The translations under genes were made by a program, and so were the position numbers. A model generated the notes under the pieces. It had not been told where the DNA came from and did not search any database. It saw nothing but the letters and a program-made list of their open reading frames with translations. Shown here in pieces: positions 32,708 to 42,276 of a stretch of 64,000 nucleotides of DNA (its first letter is position 1; every line of letters begins with the position of its first letter). The stretch is from Indioceanicola profundi. Lineage in GTDB: Bacteria; Pseudomonadota; Alphaproteobacteria; Azospirillales; Azospirillaceae. Location: contig NZ_CP030126.1 of assembly GCF_003568845.1 (NCBI RefSeq), forward strand, positions 782,501 to 846,500, written 5' to 3'.

Positions 32708-35700
32708 TCAGCTACACCCCGTCGTACCCCCACAGGTGTCGCACTTCAGGCAGGTGCCGTTGCGGACCAGGGTCATGTTCTGGCACTCGGGGCAGGGGTC
32801 GCCTTCGTAGCCCTTCATGCGGGCTTCGCGGATGCGCTCCATGCGGGAGTCGGCTCCGCCGCTGCGGGACGTGTGGACATGGGCGGCGGCGACCTCGGCG
32901 GCAGGGGCCGCATGGGTATGCGCGTGGCTGTGGCCGTGGGTGCCGGTGGCCTTGACCGGCTCCGCGGCGCGGGCCTCGGTGGCGGTCTCGTAGGCCTGGA
33001 CGGCGCGGCCCATCTGGCCGCCGGGCAGGACCCGCAGGTTGGAGCGGACATAGCCGGTGCTGGCCACGCGGGCCACCACGTCCAGCGTTTCCTGGCTGAT
33101 CGGGGCCGCGGGGCGGTGGCTGGGAGCCACGGGGGCCTCCATCTCCTTCAACTCGGCCTGGGCTACGCCGCCGCCCATCGTGTCAGGCAGCAGATCCTCC
33201 GGCGTGGCATGGGCCAGATCGTGGCGGCCGAGATAGGAGATGGCCAGCTCACGGAACACATAGTCCAGGATGCTGGTCGCCATCTTGATGGCATCGTTGC
33301 CCTGGACCATGCCGCTGGGCTCGAACCGGGTGAAGGTGAAGGCCTCCACATACTCCTCCAGCGGCACGCCGTACTGGAGCCCGAGGGAGATGGCGATGGC
33401 GAAGTTGTTCATCAGGCTGCGGAAGGCGGCGCCCTCCTTGTGCATGTCGATGAAGATCTCGCCGATGCGGCCGTCCTCATACTCGCCGGTGCGCAGATAG
33501 ACCTTGTGCCCGCCCACCATGGCCTTCTGGGTGTAGCCCTTGCGCCGATGGGGCAGCTTCTCCCGCTCGGTGGCGCGGATCACGCGCTCAACCACCCGCT
33601 CCACGATGCGCTCGGCGACGACGGGGATGCGGGCTGCGGCCGGGGCCTCCAGCACCTTCTCCAGGATTGTCTCCTCGGCGGCGTCCTCCTCCTCCTCATC
33701 CTCCAGCACCTGGGCGTTCAGGGGCTGGCTGAGCTTGGAACCGTCGCGGTAGAGGGCATTGGCCTTCAGGCCCAGCCGCCAGGAGAGCTGGTAGGCCTGC
33801 TTGCAGGCCTCCACCGTGGCGTGGTTGGGCATGTTGATGGTCTTGGAGATAGCGCCGCTGATGAAGGGCTGCGACGCCGCCATCATGCGGATATGCGCCT
33901 CCGCCGAGAGATAGCGCTTGCCGATCTTGCCGCAGGGGCTGGCGCAGTCGAAGACGGGCAGATGCTCCGCCTTCAGGTGCGGTGCGCCCTCCAGCGTCAT
34001 GGCCCCGCAGACATAGGTGTTCGCGGCCTCGATCTCCTGTTTCGTGAAGCCCAGATGGGTGAGAAGGCAGAAGCTGAAATCGTCCAGCCTGGCGGCCGGG
34101 ATGTTCAGCACTTGCGTGCAGAAATCCTCGCCCAGGGTCCATTTGTTGAAGGCGAACTTGATGTCGAAGGCGTTGCAGAGGCCCTGCTCGACCGCCTCGA
34201 TCTCCTTGTCCGTCAGGCCCTTGGCGCGCAGCCGCTCATGGGTGACGCCGGGGGAACCGGCCAGCGTGCCGTGGCCGACGGCATAGCGCTCCATCGCCGT
34301 GATCTGTTCCGCTGTGTAGCCGAGCTTGGACAGCGCCTCCGGCACCACGCGGTTGATGATCTTGAAGTAGCCGCCGCCGGCCAGCTTCTTGAACTTCACC
34401 AGGGCGAAGTCCGGCTCGATGCCGGTGGTGTCGCAATCCATCACCAGCCCGATGGTGCCGGTGGGGGCGATCACGGTGGCCTGGGCGTTGCGGTAGCCGT
34501 GCTGGCTGCCCAGCTCCAGCGCCTTGTCCCAGGCGGCGCGGGCGGCGTCGATCAGGGTGCGGTCCGGGCATTCGGCGGCGTTCAGCGCCACCGGGGCGAC
34601 GGACAGCCCCTCATAGCCGGTGTTGGCCCCGTGGGCGGCGCGGCGGTGGTTGCGGATCACGCGCAGCATATGCTCCGCATTCTTGGCATAGCCGGGGAAG
34701 GGGCCCAGCTCCTTCGCCATCTCCGCGCTGGTGGCATAGGCGATGCCGGTCATGATGGCGCTGATCGCGCCGCAGATGGCCCGCCCCTCCTCGGAGTCGT
34801 AGGCGATGCCGGCCGCCATCAGCAGGCCGCCGATGTTGGCGAAGCCCAGGCCGAGCGTGCGGTACTCGTAGGACAGGGTCGCGATCTCTCGGCTGGGGAA
34901 CTGCGCCATCAGCACGGAGATTTCGAGCACCATGGTCCATAGACGGGTGGCATGCTCGAAGGCGGCGATGTCGAAGGTGCCGTCGAACTTCCGGAACTCC
35001 ATCAGGTTCATGGAGGCCAGGTTGCAGGCCGTGTCGTCCAGGAACATGTATTCGGAGCAGGGGTTGGAGGCGTTGATCCGCCCCGACGCCGGGCAGGTGT
35101 GCCAGTCATTGATGGTGGTATCATACTGCACGCCGGGATCGGCCGACTGCCAGGCGGCGTAGCCGATCTTGTCCCAGAGGGCGCGGGCCTTCAGGGTCTT
35201 GGCGACCTTGCCGTCGGTGCGACGGATCAGGTTCCAGTCGCCGTCATTCTCCACCGCCTCCAGGAAGGCGTTGGACACGCGCACCGAATTGTTGGAGTTC
35301 TGGCCGGAGACGGTCAGATAGGCCTCCGAATCCCAGTCGGTGTCGAAGGTGCGGACCTCGAACTCGGTATAGCCCTGGCCTGCGAGCTGGATGGCGCGCT
35401 GGATGTAGTTTTCCGGGATCATGGCCTTGCGGGCGGCCAGGATGGCGCGCTTCAGAGCCTTGTTCCGGGTCGGGTCCAGCCGCTCCTCATCCGTGCCGAA
35501 GCCTTCCGCGCAGGCGGCCATGATCTGGGAGAGGTGCTTCCTGGACAGCTTGGAGCCGGCGACCAGGGCGGCCACCTTCTGCTCCTCCACCACCTTCCAG
35601 TCGATATAGGCCTCGATATCCGGGTGGTCGAGGTCGACGGTCACCATCTTGGCGGCCCGGCGGGTGGTGCCGCCGGACTTGATGGCCCCCGCCGCACGGT

Positions 35701-36484
35701 CGCCGATCTTCAGGAAGCTCATCAAGCCCGACGACTTGCCGCCGCCGGCCAGCTTCTCATTCTCGCCGCGCAGGCTGGAGAAGTTGGTGCCGGTGCCGCT
35801 GCCGTACTTGAACAGGCGCGCCTCGCGGACCCAGAGGTCCATGATGCCGCCCTCATTCACCAGATCGTCCTGGACGGACTGGATGAAGCAGGCGTGCGGC
35901 TGCGGATGCTCATAGGCGCTGTCGGACTTCACCAGCTTGCCGGTCTTGAAGTCCACATAGAAGTGGCCTTGGCTCGGCCCGTCGATGCCATAGGCCCAGT
36001 GCAGGCCGGTGTTGAACCATTGCGGCGAGTTCGGCGCGGCCATCTGGCGGGCCAGCATGAAGCGCATCTCGTCATAGAAGGCGCCGGCATCCGACTCGCT
36101 GTCGAAATAGCCGCCCTTCCAGCCCCAGTAGGTCCAGGTGCCGGCCAGCCGGTCGAACACCTGCTTCGCGGACATCTCGGACCCGTGCCGCTCCCCCTCC
36201 GGCAGGGCGGCGAGCGCCTGCTCGTCCGCCACGCGCCGCCACAGGAAGCTGGGGACGGTGTTCTCCTCCACCGGCTTGAGGGCGCGGGGGACGCCGGCCT
36301 TGCGGAAATATTTCTGCGCCAGGATATCGCAGGCGACCTGGCTCCAGTCCGCCGGCACCTCGATATCGCTCAGCTTGAAGACGGTGGAGCCGTCGGGATT
36401 GCGGATTTCGGAGGTGGTGCGGCGGAAGGCGATGCCCTCATAGGCGTCCTGGCCCTCGGTCGTGAAGCGTCGCTCGATGCGCAT
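32708..36484 (-). CDS. nrdJ: Vitamin B12-dependent (class II) ribonucleotide reductase
   Basis: Reduces ribonucleotides to deoxyribonucleotides with adenosylcobalamin, independent of oxygen. The 1258-residue protein has the long bacterial NrdJ layout: N-terminal [12 protein letters not shown], catalytic barrel blocks [48 protein letters not shown] (split in the family's usual way), a long C-terminal extension, and a final cysteine cluster ([21 protein letters not shown]) that binds zinc or relays electrons. Near residues 1181-1205 sits a histidine-rich stretch (HGHSHAHTH). The ATG at 36482-36484 follows GAGGGAA. No B12 riboswitch was recognised upstream. No other reductase is in the window. 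Confidence 0.95.
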   Translation of the reverse strand: MRIERRFTTEGQDAYEGIAFRRTTSEIRNPDGSTVFKLSDIEVPADWSQVACDILAQKYFRKAGVPRALKPVEENTVPSFLWRRVADEQALAALPEGERHGSEMSAKQVFDRLAGTWTYWGWKGGYFDSESDAGAFYDEMRFMLARQMAAPNSPQWFNTGLHWAYGIDGPSQGHFYVDFKTGKLVKSDSAYEHPQPHACFIQSVQDDLVNEGGIMDLWVREARLFKYGSGTGTNFSSLRGENEKLAGGGKSSGLMSFLKIGDRAAGAIKSGGTTRRAAKMVTVDLDHPDIEAYIDWKVVEEQKVAALVAGSKLSRKHLSQIMAACAEGFGTDEERLDPTRNKALKRAILAARKAMIPENYIQRAIQLAGQGYTEFEVRTFDTDWDSEAYLTVSGQNSNNSVRVSNAFLEAVENDGDWNLIRRTDGKVAKTLKARALWDKIGYAAWQSADPGVQYDTTINDWHTCPASGRINASNPCSEYMFLDDTACNLASMNLMEFRKFDGTFDIAAFEHATRLWTMVLEISVLMAQFPSREIATLSYEYRTLGLGFANIGGLLMAAGIAYDSEEGRAICGAISAIMTGIAYATSAEMAKELGPFPGYAKNAEHMLRVIRNHRRAAHGANTGYEGLSVAPVALNAAECPDRTLIDAARAAWDKALELGSQHGYRNAQATVIAPTGTIGLVMDCDTTGIEPDFALVKFKKLAGGGYFKIINRVVPEALSKLGYTAEQITAMERYAVGHGTLAGSPGVTHERLRAKGLTDKEIEAVEQGLCNAFDIKFAFNKWTLGEDFCTQVLNIPAARLDDFSFCLLTHLGFTKQEIEAANTYVCGAMTLEGAPHLKAEHLPVFDCASPCGKIGKRYLSAEAHIRMMAASQPFISGAISKTINMPNHATVEACKQAYQLSWRLGLKANALYRDGSKLSQPLNAQVLEDEEEEDAAEETILEKVLEAPAAARIPVVAERIVERVVERVIRATEREKLPHRRKGYTQKAMVGGHKVYLRTGEYEDGRIGEIFIDMHKEGAAFRSLMNNFAIAISLGLQYGVPLEEYVEAFTFTRFEPSGMVQGNDAIKMATSILDYVFRELAISYLGRHDLAHATPEDLLPDTMGGGVAQAELKEMEAPVAPSHRPAAPISQETLDVVARVASTGYVRSNLRVLPGGQMGRAVQAYETATEARAAEPVKATGTHGHSHAHTHAAPAAEVAAAHVHTSRSGGADSRMERIREARMKGYEGDPCPECQNMTLVRNGTCLKCDTCGGTTGCS

Positions 36485-36919
36485 GGCTACTGTTCCCTCG
36501 GTCGTCCGTTTCCCGCGCCTGCCGGCTGTTTCCATCCGCGCGGCGGGGTGGCGGCTGCATCAAGTGCGGCCAGCCCAGCCCCTAGATGATGTGTATAACA
36601 GGAACGTAGGCTACGAGTTCTGGTGTCAGCAACGAGATTTTATTGTCGAAATCGTCCTGCATGCAGTTGACAAGCGGCCCCGGAGATGACTCCTGGAATC
36701 GTGCCGAAACCCGCGGAATCCAGTTGGGACTCGGGATTTCGAGCGGTACGGACGCCAGCGAGGCACAGGATGCGTAAGCCCGCCTCTCCGCCCGGCGGCC
36801 AAAGGGGCCGGCCGCCGCCGCGGGAATGGCACCACTCGCCGCAGGGGCTTGGAAATAGCCCTGAACGGTGGCAGGTTGCGCGCGCCGGGGCCGCGGGCCC
36901 CCCTGATACCGACCGATTG
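36485..36919. other. Divergent intergenic region between nrdJ and a membrane protein gene
   Basis: About 435 bases. An AT-richer patch at 36590-36670 probably holds the nrdJ promoter; a TTGACA at 36667 on the plus strand has no matching -10. I looked for a cobalamin riboswitch and did not see one. Part of this stretch (from 36770) could be coding if the downstream gene starts earlier. Confidence 0.45.
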
Positions 36920-38026
36920 ATGGATTCCCATACACACAGCCTGGCAGCTGACGACGGCGACCGCGGCGGCGCTCCTTCCGGCGGCATCTCTGCGAATGCG
37001 CCCGTGACGGAGCAGGGCGACGGACCTGGTCCGGCTTCCGGCATGCCGGGGCGGTCCGCTTCCGGCTGGAAGACCTGGACCGGCATCGTCACCGCGCTGG
37101 TGCTGCTGGCGCTCGCCGCGCTGGCCATCAACCATGTCGCCAACGAGGTCGATTTCCGGGAGGTCTGGGCCTATCTAGACGCGCTGCCGCTCTGGAAGGT
37201 GCTGGATGCCATCGCGCTGACGGCGGTGGGCTATGCGGTGCTGACGCTCTATGACGTGGCGGCGCTACGTTTCCTGAAGACCAGGGTGCCCTACCGGACG
37301 GTGGCGCTGGCCAGCTTCTGCGGCTATGCCATTTCCAACAATGTGGGCTGGGCGGTGATCAGCGGCGGTTCGGTCCGCTACCGCGTCTACAGCGCCGCCG
37401 GGCTGAAGGCCGCCACCATCGCCAAGGTGGTGGTGATCTCCACGACGACCTTCACGCTGGGCGTGACCTTTACCGGGGCGGTCGGCTTGCTGATCGGACC
37501 GCATCCGGTGGCCCACCTGCTGTCCTTGCCGGAGCTGCTGGTCCAGGGGCTTGCGGGGGCGACGCTGATCGCGCTTGTCGCGGTCTGTATCATCGCCGGC
37601 ATCACCCATAAACCGGTGCGTATCTGGCGCTGGAGCTTCGAGCTGCCTGGAACCATCGCTGTGCTGAGCCAGATTTTCATCGCCTCGCTGGAAATCGTGA
37701 TCTCGGGCGCTGCTCTCTATCTATTGCTGCCGGATACGCACGGGGCCGGCTTTTCCGAGTTCCTGGGCATCTACTGCGCCGCCCTGGTGGTGGCGATGAT
37801 CAGCCATGTGCCCGGCGGGCTCGGCGTGTTCGAGACGATCCTGCTGCTGGGCCTGTCTGCGCAGGGGAGTGCGGGCGGGGTGCTGGGCGCGCTGCTGGCC
37901 TACCGCTTCGTCTATTATGTGCTGCCCCTGGTCGTGGCCGGGCTGACTTTCCTGACCTGGGAGGCGCAGGCCAAGCACGGGCCGGTGGCAGCGCTCCGGG
38001 CCTGGATCAAGCGGGACAGGGAATAG
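36920..38026 (+). CDS. Lysylphosphatidylglycerol-synthase-type membrane protein (MprF N-terminal-like)
   Basis: A 368-residue inner-membrane protein with about eight hydrophobic segments after a polar N-terminal 50 residues. The blocks TLYDVAALRFL, GYAISNNVG, SGGSVRYRVYS and HVPGGLGVFE are those of the UPF0104/LPG-synthase transmembrane domain, the flippase-like half of MprF. The catalytic aminoacyl-transfer half (DUF2156) is absent, so it cannot itself aminoacylate lipid. The start is uncertain: the ATG at 36920 has no good ribosome site; the ATG at 36770, with GAGGCACAGG upstream, would add 50 polar residues. Confidence 0.82.
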   Translation: MDSHTHSLAADDGDRGGAPSGGISANAPVTEQGDGPGPASGMPGRSASGWKTWTGIVTALVLLALAALAINHVANEVDFREVWAYLDALPLWKVLDAIALTAVGYAVLTLYDVAALRFLKTRVPYRTVALASFCGYAISNNVGWAVISGGSVRYRVYSAAGLKAATIAKVVVISTTTFTLGVTFTGAVGLLIGPHPVAHLLSLPELLVQGLAGATLIALVAVCIIAGITHKPVRIWRWSFELPGTIAVLSQIFIASLEIVISGAALYLLLPDTHGAGFSEFLGIYCAALVVAMISHVPGGLGVFETILLLGLSAQGSAGGVLGALLAYRFVYYVLPLVVAGLTFLTWEAQAKHGPVAALRAWIKRDRE

Positions 38027-38125
38027 GCGCAGGGCAGGGGCGGCTCTGACCATTGGCCGTATTCCCGTAATGATTTTGAGGGATTAGGGTCCGCGCCGAT
38101 ACCGGTCCAACCAGGGAGCCGATTG

Positions 38126-39475
38126 GTGCTGCTCATTCTCCTGCTGCTCGCGTCCATTGCCTTCATCGTCTTCGCGACGGCGCGGCTCAAGCTTCATCCT
38201 TTTCTCGCACTGTTAATTACGGCCTTCGCCTTCGGGCTTCTGTCGGGCATGCCGCTGGGCGATGTTGTTAAGTCGGTGAATGACGGCTTCGGCGGCACCA
38301 TCGGGTCCATCGGCATCGTCATCCTGGCCGGCACAATCATCGGCGTCTTCCTGGAGAAATCCGGCGGCGCCTTCCGGCTGGCAGCGGGCATCCTGCGCAT
38401 GACCGGCCAGCGGAACGCGCCGGCGGCCATGTCCATCATGGGCTTCCTGGTCTCGATCCCGGTGTTCTGCGATTCCGGCTTCGTGATCCTGTCCTCGCTC
38501 AACAAGGCGCTGGCGAAGAAGGCCGGGATCAGCCTGGCGGCAACCTCCGTCGCGCTGGCCCTCGGCCTCTACGCCACGCACACCATGGTGCCGCCGACAC
38601 CGGGGCCGGTGGCCGCGGCCGGCATCCTCGGGGCCGATCTTGGCCTCGTGATCCTCTGGGGCCTGATCATCGGGGCGGTGGCGACCTTCGCGGGATGGCT
38701 GTTCGCCGTCACCGTGGCCGCCAAGGTGCCGGTCCCGGCCTATACCGACGAGGAGGCGGCGGCCAGCGCCGACCTCCCGCAGGTGGAAGCGTCGGCGCCC
38801 GGAGTGTTCAAATCGCTCCTGCCCATCGCGGTGCCGATCCTTCTGATCGTACTGCGCTCCATCGCCGAGCTGCCCGCCAAGCCGTTCGGCGAGGGTGGGA
38901 TCGTTCCGCTCCTTGGCTTCCTGGGGCAGCCGGTGGTGGCCCTGCTGCTGGGTGTTGCACTGGCCCTTCTGCTGCCAAAGCGGCTGGAGTCGGAAAAGAT
39001 GCTCTCCACTTCCGGCTGGGTGGGGCAGGCGGTGGTGGATGCGGCGATCATCATCGTCATCACCGGTGCCGGCGGCGCCTTCGGAAAGGTGCTCCAGAAC
39101 TCCGGCATCGCCGCCGTGATCGGGGAGGGGCTGGCCGGGGCCAATCTGGGCCTCTGGCTGCCATTCCTGGTGGCGGCCGGCATCAAGACGGCCCAGGGCT
39201 CCAGCACGGTCGCGATCATCACCACGGCCGGCCTGATGGCCCCGCTGCTGGAACCGCTGGGGCTGGACAGCGCCACGGCGCGCGCTCTGGCGACGGTCGC
39301 CATCGGCGCCGGGGCCATGGTGGTGTCCCATGCCAATGACAGCTTCTTCTGGGTGGTCACCCAGTTCTCCAACATGGACGCGCCCACCGGTTATCGGCTG
39401 CACACGGTCGGCACGCTGGTGCAGGGGCTCGTCGGCGCGGTGGCTGTCTGGGTGGCGGGGATGATCGTGCTGTAA
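38126..39475 (+). CDS. GntP-family permease
   Basis: Inner-membrane proton symporter for gluconate or a related sugar acid/hydroxy acid. The 449-residue protein has about 12 hydrophobic segments and family blocks LHPFLALLITAFAFGLLSG, GFGGTIGSIGIVILAGTIIG, SIPVFCDSGFVIL, and SHANDSFFWVV near the end. I start at the GTG at 38126, with AGGGAG seven bases upstream; a TTG three bases earlier is possible. No gluconate kinase or dehydratase is adjacent, so the substrate is open. Confidence 0.9.
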   Translation: MLLILLLLASIAFIVFATARLKLHPFLALLITAFAFGLLSGMPLGDVVKSVNDGFGGTIGSIGIVILAGTIIGVFLEKSGGAFRLAAGILRMTGQRNAPAAMSIMGFLVSIPVFCDSGFVILSSLNKALAKKAGISLAATSVALALGLYATHTMVPPTPGPVAAAGILGADLGLVILWGLIIGAVATFAGWLFAVTVAAKVPVPAYTDEEAAASADLPQVEASAPGVFKSLLPIAVPILLIVLRSIAELPAKPFGEGGIVPLLGFLGQPVVALLLGVALALLLPKRLESEKMLSTSGWVGQAVVDAAIIIVITGAGGAFGKVLQNSGIAAVIGEGLAGANLGLWLPFLVAAGIKTAQGSSTVAIITTAGLMAPLLEPLGLDSATARALATVAIGAGAMVVSHANDSFFWVVTQFSNMDAPTGYRLHTVGTLVQGLVGAVAVWVAGMIVL

Positions 39476-39637
39476 GAGCGGGGCCGCCAGCGCCCGACAC
39501 AGTGGACGCGGGCGTGCCGCGGTGCCATAGTCCGGCGCATCGCCGTGCCGGCTGGACCTGCGCGGGCGATCAACCATGTTTATCGTGGGCTGGCGGAACC
39601 GCCGCCATCCCACCCGCGGCCCGGAAGTGCTGAGAGC

Positions 39638-40033
39638 ATGAGCGAACGTCAGAGAATCTCCCTGGTCACCTGGATGGCCAATGTCTCCATCCGCCTGCTG
39701 ATCTGGCGGAAGGGAACGCTGGTCGGCACCGACAAGGCCGGCAACCGGTATTTCCGGGAGAAGGCGAAGCGCGCCGGCATGAAGGAGCGCCGCTGGGTGC
39801 TCTACAATGGTGAGCCGGACGCCTCCAAGATTCCGCCGGAATGGCATGGCTGGCTGCACTACACCACGGCGGAGCCCCTGCCGGACAACAGCCCGTTCCG
39901 CCAGCCCTGGCAGAAGGAGCATGTGCCGAACCTGACCGGCACGCTGAACGCCTACCGCCCGTCGGGCCACACCTACGCCGGGGGCAAGCGCGCCCGCGCC
40001 ACGGGCGACTACGAACCCTGGACGCCGTCCTGA
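39638..40033 (+). CDS. NDUFA12-family complex I accessory subunit
   Basis: A 131-residue homologue of the mitochondrial complex I subunit B17.2, shared by Alphaproteobacteria and mitochondria. Recognisable blocks are GTLVGTDKAGNRYFREK, RRWVLYNGEPDASKIPPEWH, GWLHY and TPxYxP-like KEHVPNLTGT. It sits at the cytoplasmic arm of NADH dehydrogenase. The ATG at 39638 was chosen over upstream frames because it is where family members begin. The order NDUFA12, MlaD, DUF2155, aat resembles the conserved alphaproteobacterial arrangement. Confidence 0.92.
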   Translation: MSERQRISLVTWMANVSIRLLIWRKGTLVGTDKAGNRYFREKAKRAGMKERRWVLYNGEPDASKIPPEWHGWLHYTTAEPLPDNSPFRQPWQKEHVPNLTGTLNAYRPSGHTYAGGKRARATGDYEPWTPS

Positions 40034-40137
40034 CCGCGACCGTCATCCGCGGCATTGGCGGCCGGCAGCTTGCACCGGCGGGCTGATGCCCTAATTACGC
40101 AGTCAGCCGGTTTGCCGCCGGCTGCGTTATCGGAAGA

Positions 40138-40163
40138 GGGGCGGCGCCTGCCGGGGCCGCCCC
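40138..40163 (+). terminator. GC hairpin between NDUFA12 and mlaD
   Basis: GGGGCGGC (40138-40145) pairs with GCCGCCCC (40156-40163), followed by GCTTT. Possible terminator of the NDUFA12 transcript or an mlaD leader hairpin. Confidence 0.4.
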
Positions 40164-40194
40164 GCTTTGCAATGAACAGGAAACGGCAGGACAG

Positions 40195-40713
40195 ATGCGC
40201 AGGAACGTGATCGAGACGGTGATGGGGGCGGTGGTCCTGGTCGTGGCCGGGTTCTTCCTCTTCTTCGCCTACACCTCCGCCGATGTGGGCGCCGTCAGCG
40301 GCTATCAGCTCACTGCCCGGTTCAGCAGCACCGGAGGGCTCAGCCCCGGGGCCGACGTGCGCATCAGCGGCGTCAAGGTCGGTACCGTCCGTGAGCAGTA
40401 TCTGGACAAGCAGACCTTCCAGGCCGTGGTGGTGATGGAGATCGATCCCAGCGTCCAGCTTCCCCTCGACACCTCCGCCGTGATCGCCAGCGAGAGCCTG
40501 CTGGGCGGGCGTTACCTCCAGCTCCAGCCGGGAGCCGACGAGGAGGCGCTGAAGGGCGGGGACACCATCGAGTACACCCAGTCCGCCGTGAACCTCGAAG
40601 AACTGTTGGGCCGCTTCATGTTCTCCAGCGGCGGCGGAAGCAGCGGCGGGGATGCGGCCGCTCCGGCGGCGGAACCGGCTCCGGCCGGCGGCGGGTTGCT
40701 GGGCGGACAGTGA
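40195..40713 (+). CDS. mlaD: MlaD, MCE-domain lipid-transport protein
   Basis: Inner-membrane-anchored, periplasmic MCE protein that carries phospholipid for maintenance of outer-membrane asymmetry with the MlaFEDB ABC system. The 172 residues have one N-terminal anchor (GAVVLVVAGFFLFFAY, about 10-27), an MCE domain at about 38-115 (ARFSSTGGLSPGADVRISGV, ASESLLGGRYLQL), and a Gly/Ala/Pro-rich tail. The other Mla genes are not in this window. This single mlaD among NDUFA12 and DUF2155 is a normal alphaproteobacterial arrangement. Confidence 0.92.
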   Translation: MRRNVIETVMGAVVLVVAGFFLFFAYTSADVGAVSGYQLTARFSSTGGLSPGADVRISGVKVGTVREQYLDKQTFQAVVVMEIDPSVQLPLDTSAVIASESLLGGRYLQLQPGADEEALKGGDTIEYTQSAVNLEELLGRFMFSSGGGSSGGDAAAPAAEPAPAGGGLLGGQ

Positions 40714-40802
40714 CGCCGGGCGTTACGCCTGCGCACCGTCGCTATTCCGCCATATCTGCTGTTCAGGATCGGATGCTACCGCGGCCGAGATGAGGACCTG
40801 AC

Positions 40803-41429
40803 ATGACCGAGACCGTGAACCGCCGCCGGCCCGCCGGTCCGCGTGCCGGCATCCTCGCGCTTTCAGGATTGCTGGCGATGCTGCTGGCCGGGCAGGCCGC
40901 GGGGCAGGAGCAGAGCGTTCCCGGTGCGGCACCGTCCGTGCCGGCCGGCGAGGTTCGGGGCGAAGTGGTGCCGGACAGCGAAATTCAGGCCGTGCCCGGC
41001 GCGGAACCGGCCCCGGGTGCCCCTGGAAACGGCGGGCCCGTGCCCTTGCCGGAATTCGGCAACTCCACGGACCCGGCGCAGACGCCCCGCACCTTCGAAG
41101 ACAAACAGGTCGCGGTGCTGCAAGGCTTGGACAAGATCACCGCCCGCACCTCCACGTTCGAGGTCAAGGTCGGGGAGACGGGCCGGTTCATGCTGATGGA
41201 CGTCTCTGTGCAGGCCTGCCGCAAGACCCCGCCAATCGAGCAGCCGGAGGCCGCTGCTTTCCTGGTGCTGGAGGAAAAGCGGCCGGATGAGCAGCCGGAG
41301 AAGCTGTTCAGCGGTTGGATGTTCGCGTCCAGCCCAGCCCTCTCCGCCCTGGAGCACCCGGTCTACGATGTCTGGGTGATCGACTGCAGGAACGAGTCGA
41401 CCAAGGCGGCCTCGTCCGACGCGCAGTGA
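40803..41429 (+). CDS. DUF2155 periplasmic protein
   Basis: A 208-residue exported protein: signal peptide ([18 protein letters not shown]), a Pro/Gly/Glu-rich linker, and a C-terminal DUF2155 domain ([52 protein letters not shown]) with paired cysteines. Function is unknown; the family is conserved next to NDUFA12 and aat. Its last 67 bases overlap the 3' end of the convergent aat gene. Confidence 0.9.
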   Translation: MTETVNRRRPAGPRAGILALSGLLAMLLAGQAAGQEQSVPGAAPSVPAGEVRGEVVPDSEIQAVPGAEPAPGAPGNGGPVPLPEFGNSTDPAQTPRTFEDKQVAVLQGLDKITARTSTFEVKVGETGRFMLMDVSVQACRKTPPIEQPEAAAFLVLEEKRPDEQPEKLFSGWMFASSPALSALEHPVYDVWVIDCRNESTKAASSDAQ

Positions 41430-42016
41430 AACTCCGCCTTCGTGGCGACGGCCTCGGTCAGCAGGGCCTTGTAGCGGCTGCGGGGAATTTCGACTGCGCC
41501 GAACTGCGACAGGTGCGTGGTCACGAACTGGGTGTCCAGCAGCCGGTAGCCGCCCCGTACCAGCCGCGCCACCAGATGGACCAGCGCCACCTTGCTGGCG
41601 TCCGCAACGCGCGAGAACATGCTCTCCCCGAAGAAGGCGCCGCCCAGCGACACGCCATAGAGCCCACCCACAAGCTGCCCATCCAGCCGGCATTCCACCG
41701 AGTGGGCGTGGCCCAGCCGGTGCAGGTCGCAATAGCTTTCCAGAATCTCGGCATTGATCCAGGTGTTCGGCCGCTCGGTCGTGGACTCCCCGCACAGGTT
41801 CATGACCTCCCGGAACGCCGTATCCACGCTTACCACGAACCGACCCTGGCGCACGGTGCGGCGGAGCCGGCGCGGGACATGGAACCGGTCCAGGGGAAGT
41901 ATCCCGCGGAGCTGCGGATCGAACCACAGCAGCTCCGTCGCCTCGGCGCTTTCAGCCATGGGAAAAACCCCGGCGGCATAGGCGTGCAGCAGAAGTTCGG
42001 GCGTGAGGACGATCAT
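41363..42016 (-). CDS. aat: Leucyl/phenylalanyl-tRNA-protein transferase
   Basis: Adds Leu or Phe from aminoacyl-tRNA to N-terminal Lys/Arg of proteins, marking them for ClpS/ClpAP degradation. The 217 residues show the family blocks [63 protein letters not shown] and [12 protein letters not shown] start at the ATG at 42014-42016; the longer frame lacks family similarity. Its 3' end overlaps DUF2155 by 67 bases on the opposite strand. Confidence 0.94.
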   Translation of the reverse strand: MIVLTPELLLHAYAAGVFPMAESAEATELLWFDPQLRGILPLDRFHVPRRLRRTVRQGRFVVSVDTAFREVMNLCGESTTERPNTWINAEILESYCDLHRLGHAHSVECRLDGQLVGGLYGVSLGGAFFGESMFSRVADASKVALVHLVARLVRGGYRLLDTQFVTTHLSQFGAVEIPRSRYKALLTEAVATKAEFHCASDEAALVDSFLQSITQTS

Positions 42017-42276
42017 CGCGTCGCAGTCATGGTTTCGCCGGGGCGACAGGATACACCGAACCACCGGCCCTGGTAGGGGGCGAAGCGGGCGGTACCCCCG
42101 CCGTACAGGAGGCACGCGCCGACGCCGGCCAATGGTTTAAGCTTCGTAAAGAAAACTTCGCGGAACCGTGACGAAAACTTACTGATCTAACCACTTATTG
42201 ACGGGCGGAGGCGACCGGCCGCCCGTGGGCGACCGTGTGCCGGCAATCTTTCCATCTTGCAAAGGAACGGCCGGAA

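Noticed and set aside
32873-36589. Two long plus-strand open frames opposite nrdJ (689 and 545 codons)
   Set aside because: Low-complexity, His/Gly/Leu-rich translations with no family features, lying across a full-length, motif-complete nrdJ.
36485-36769. Cobalamin riboswitch upstream of nrdJ
   Set aside because: Considered because the enzyme uses B12. No recognisable B12-box or matching stem pattern was found by eye; a covariance-model search would settle it.
38213-39970. 585-codon minus-strand frame over the GntP gene
   Set aside because: Composition is Arg/His/Gly/Asp rich without motifs; the plus strand encodes a complete permease.
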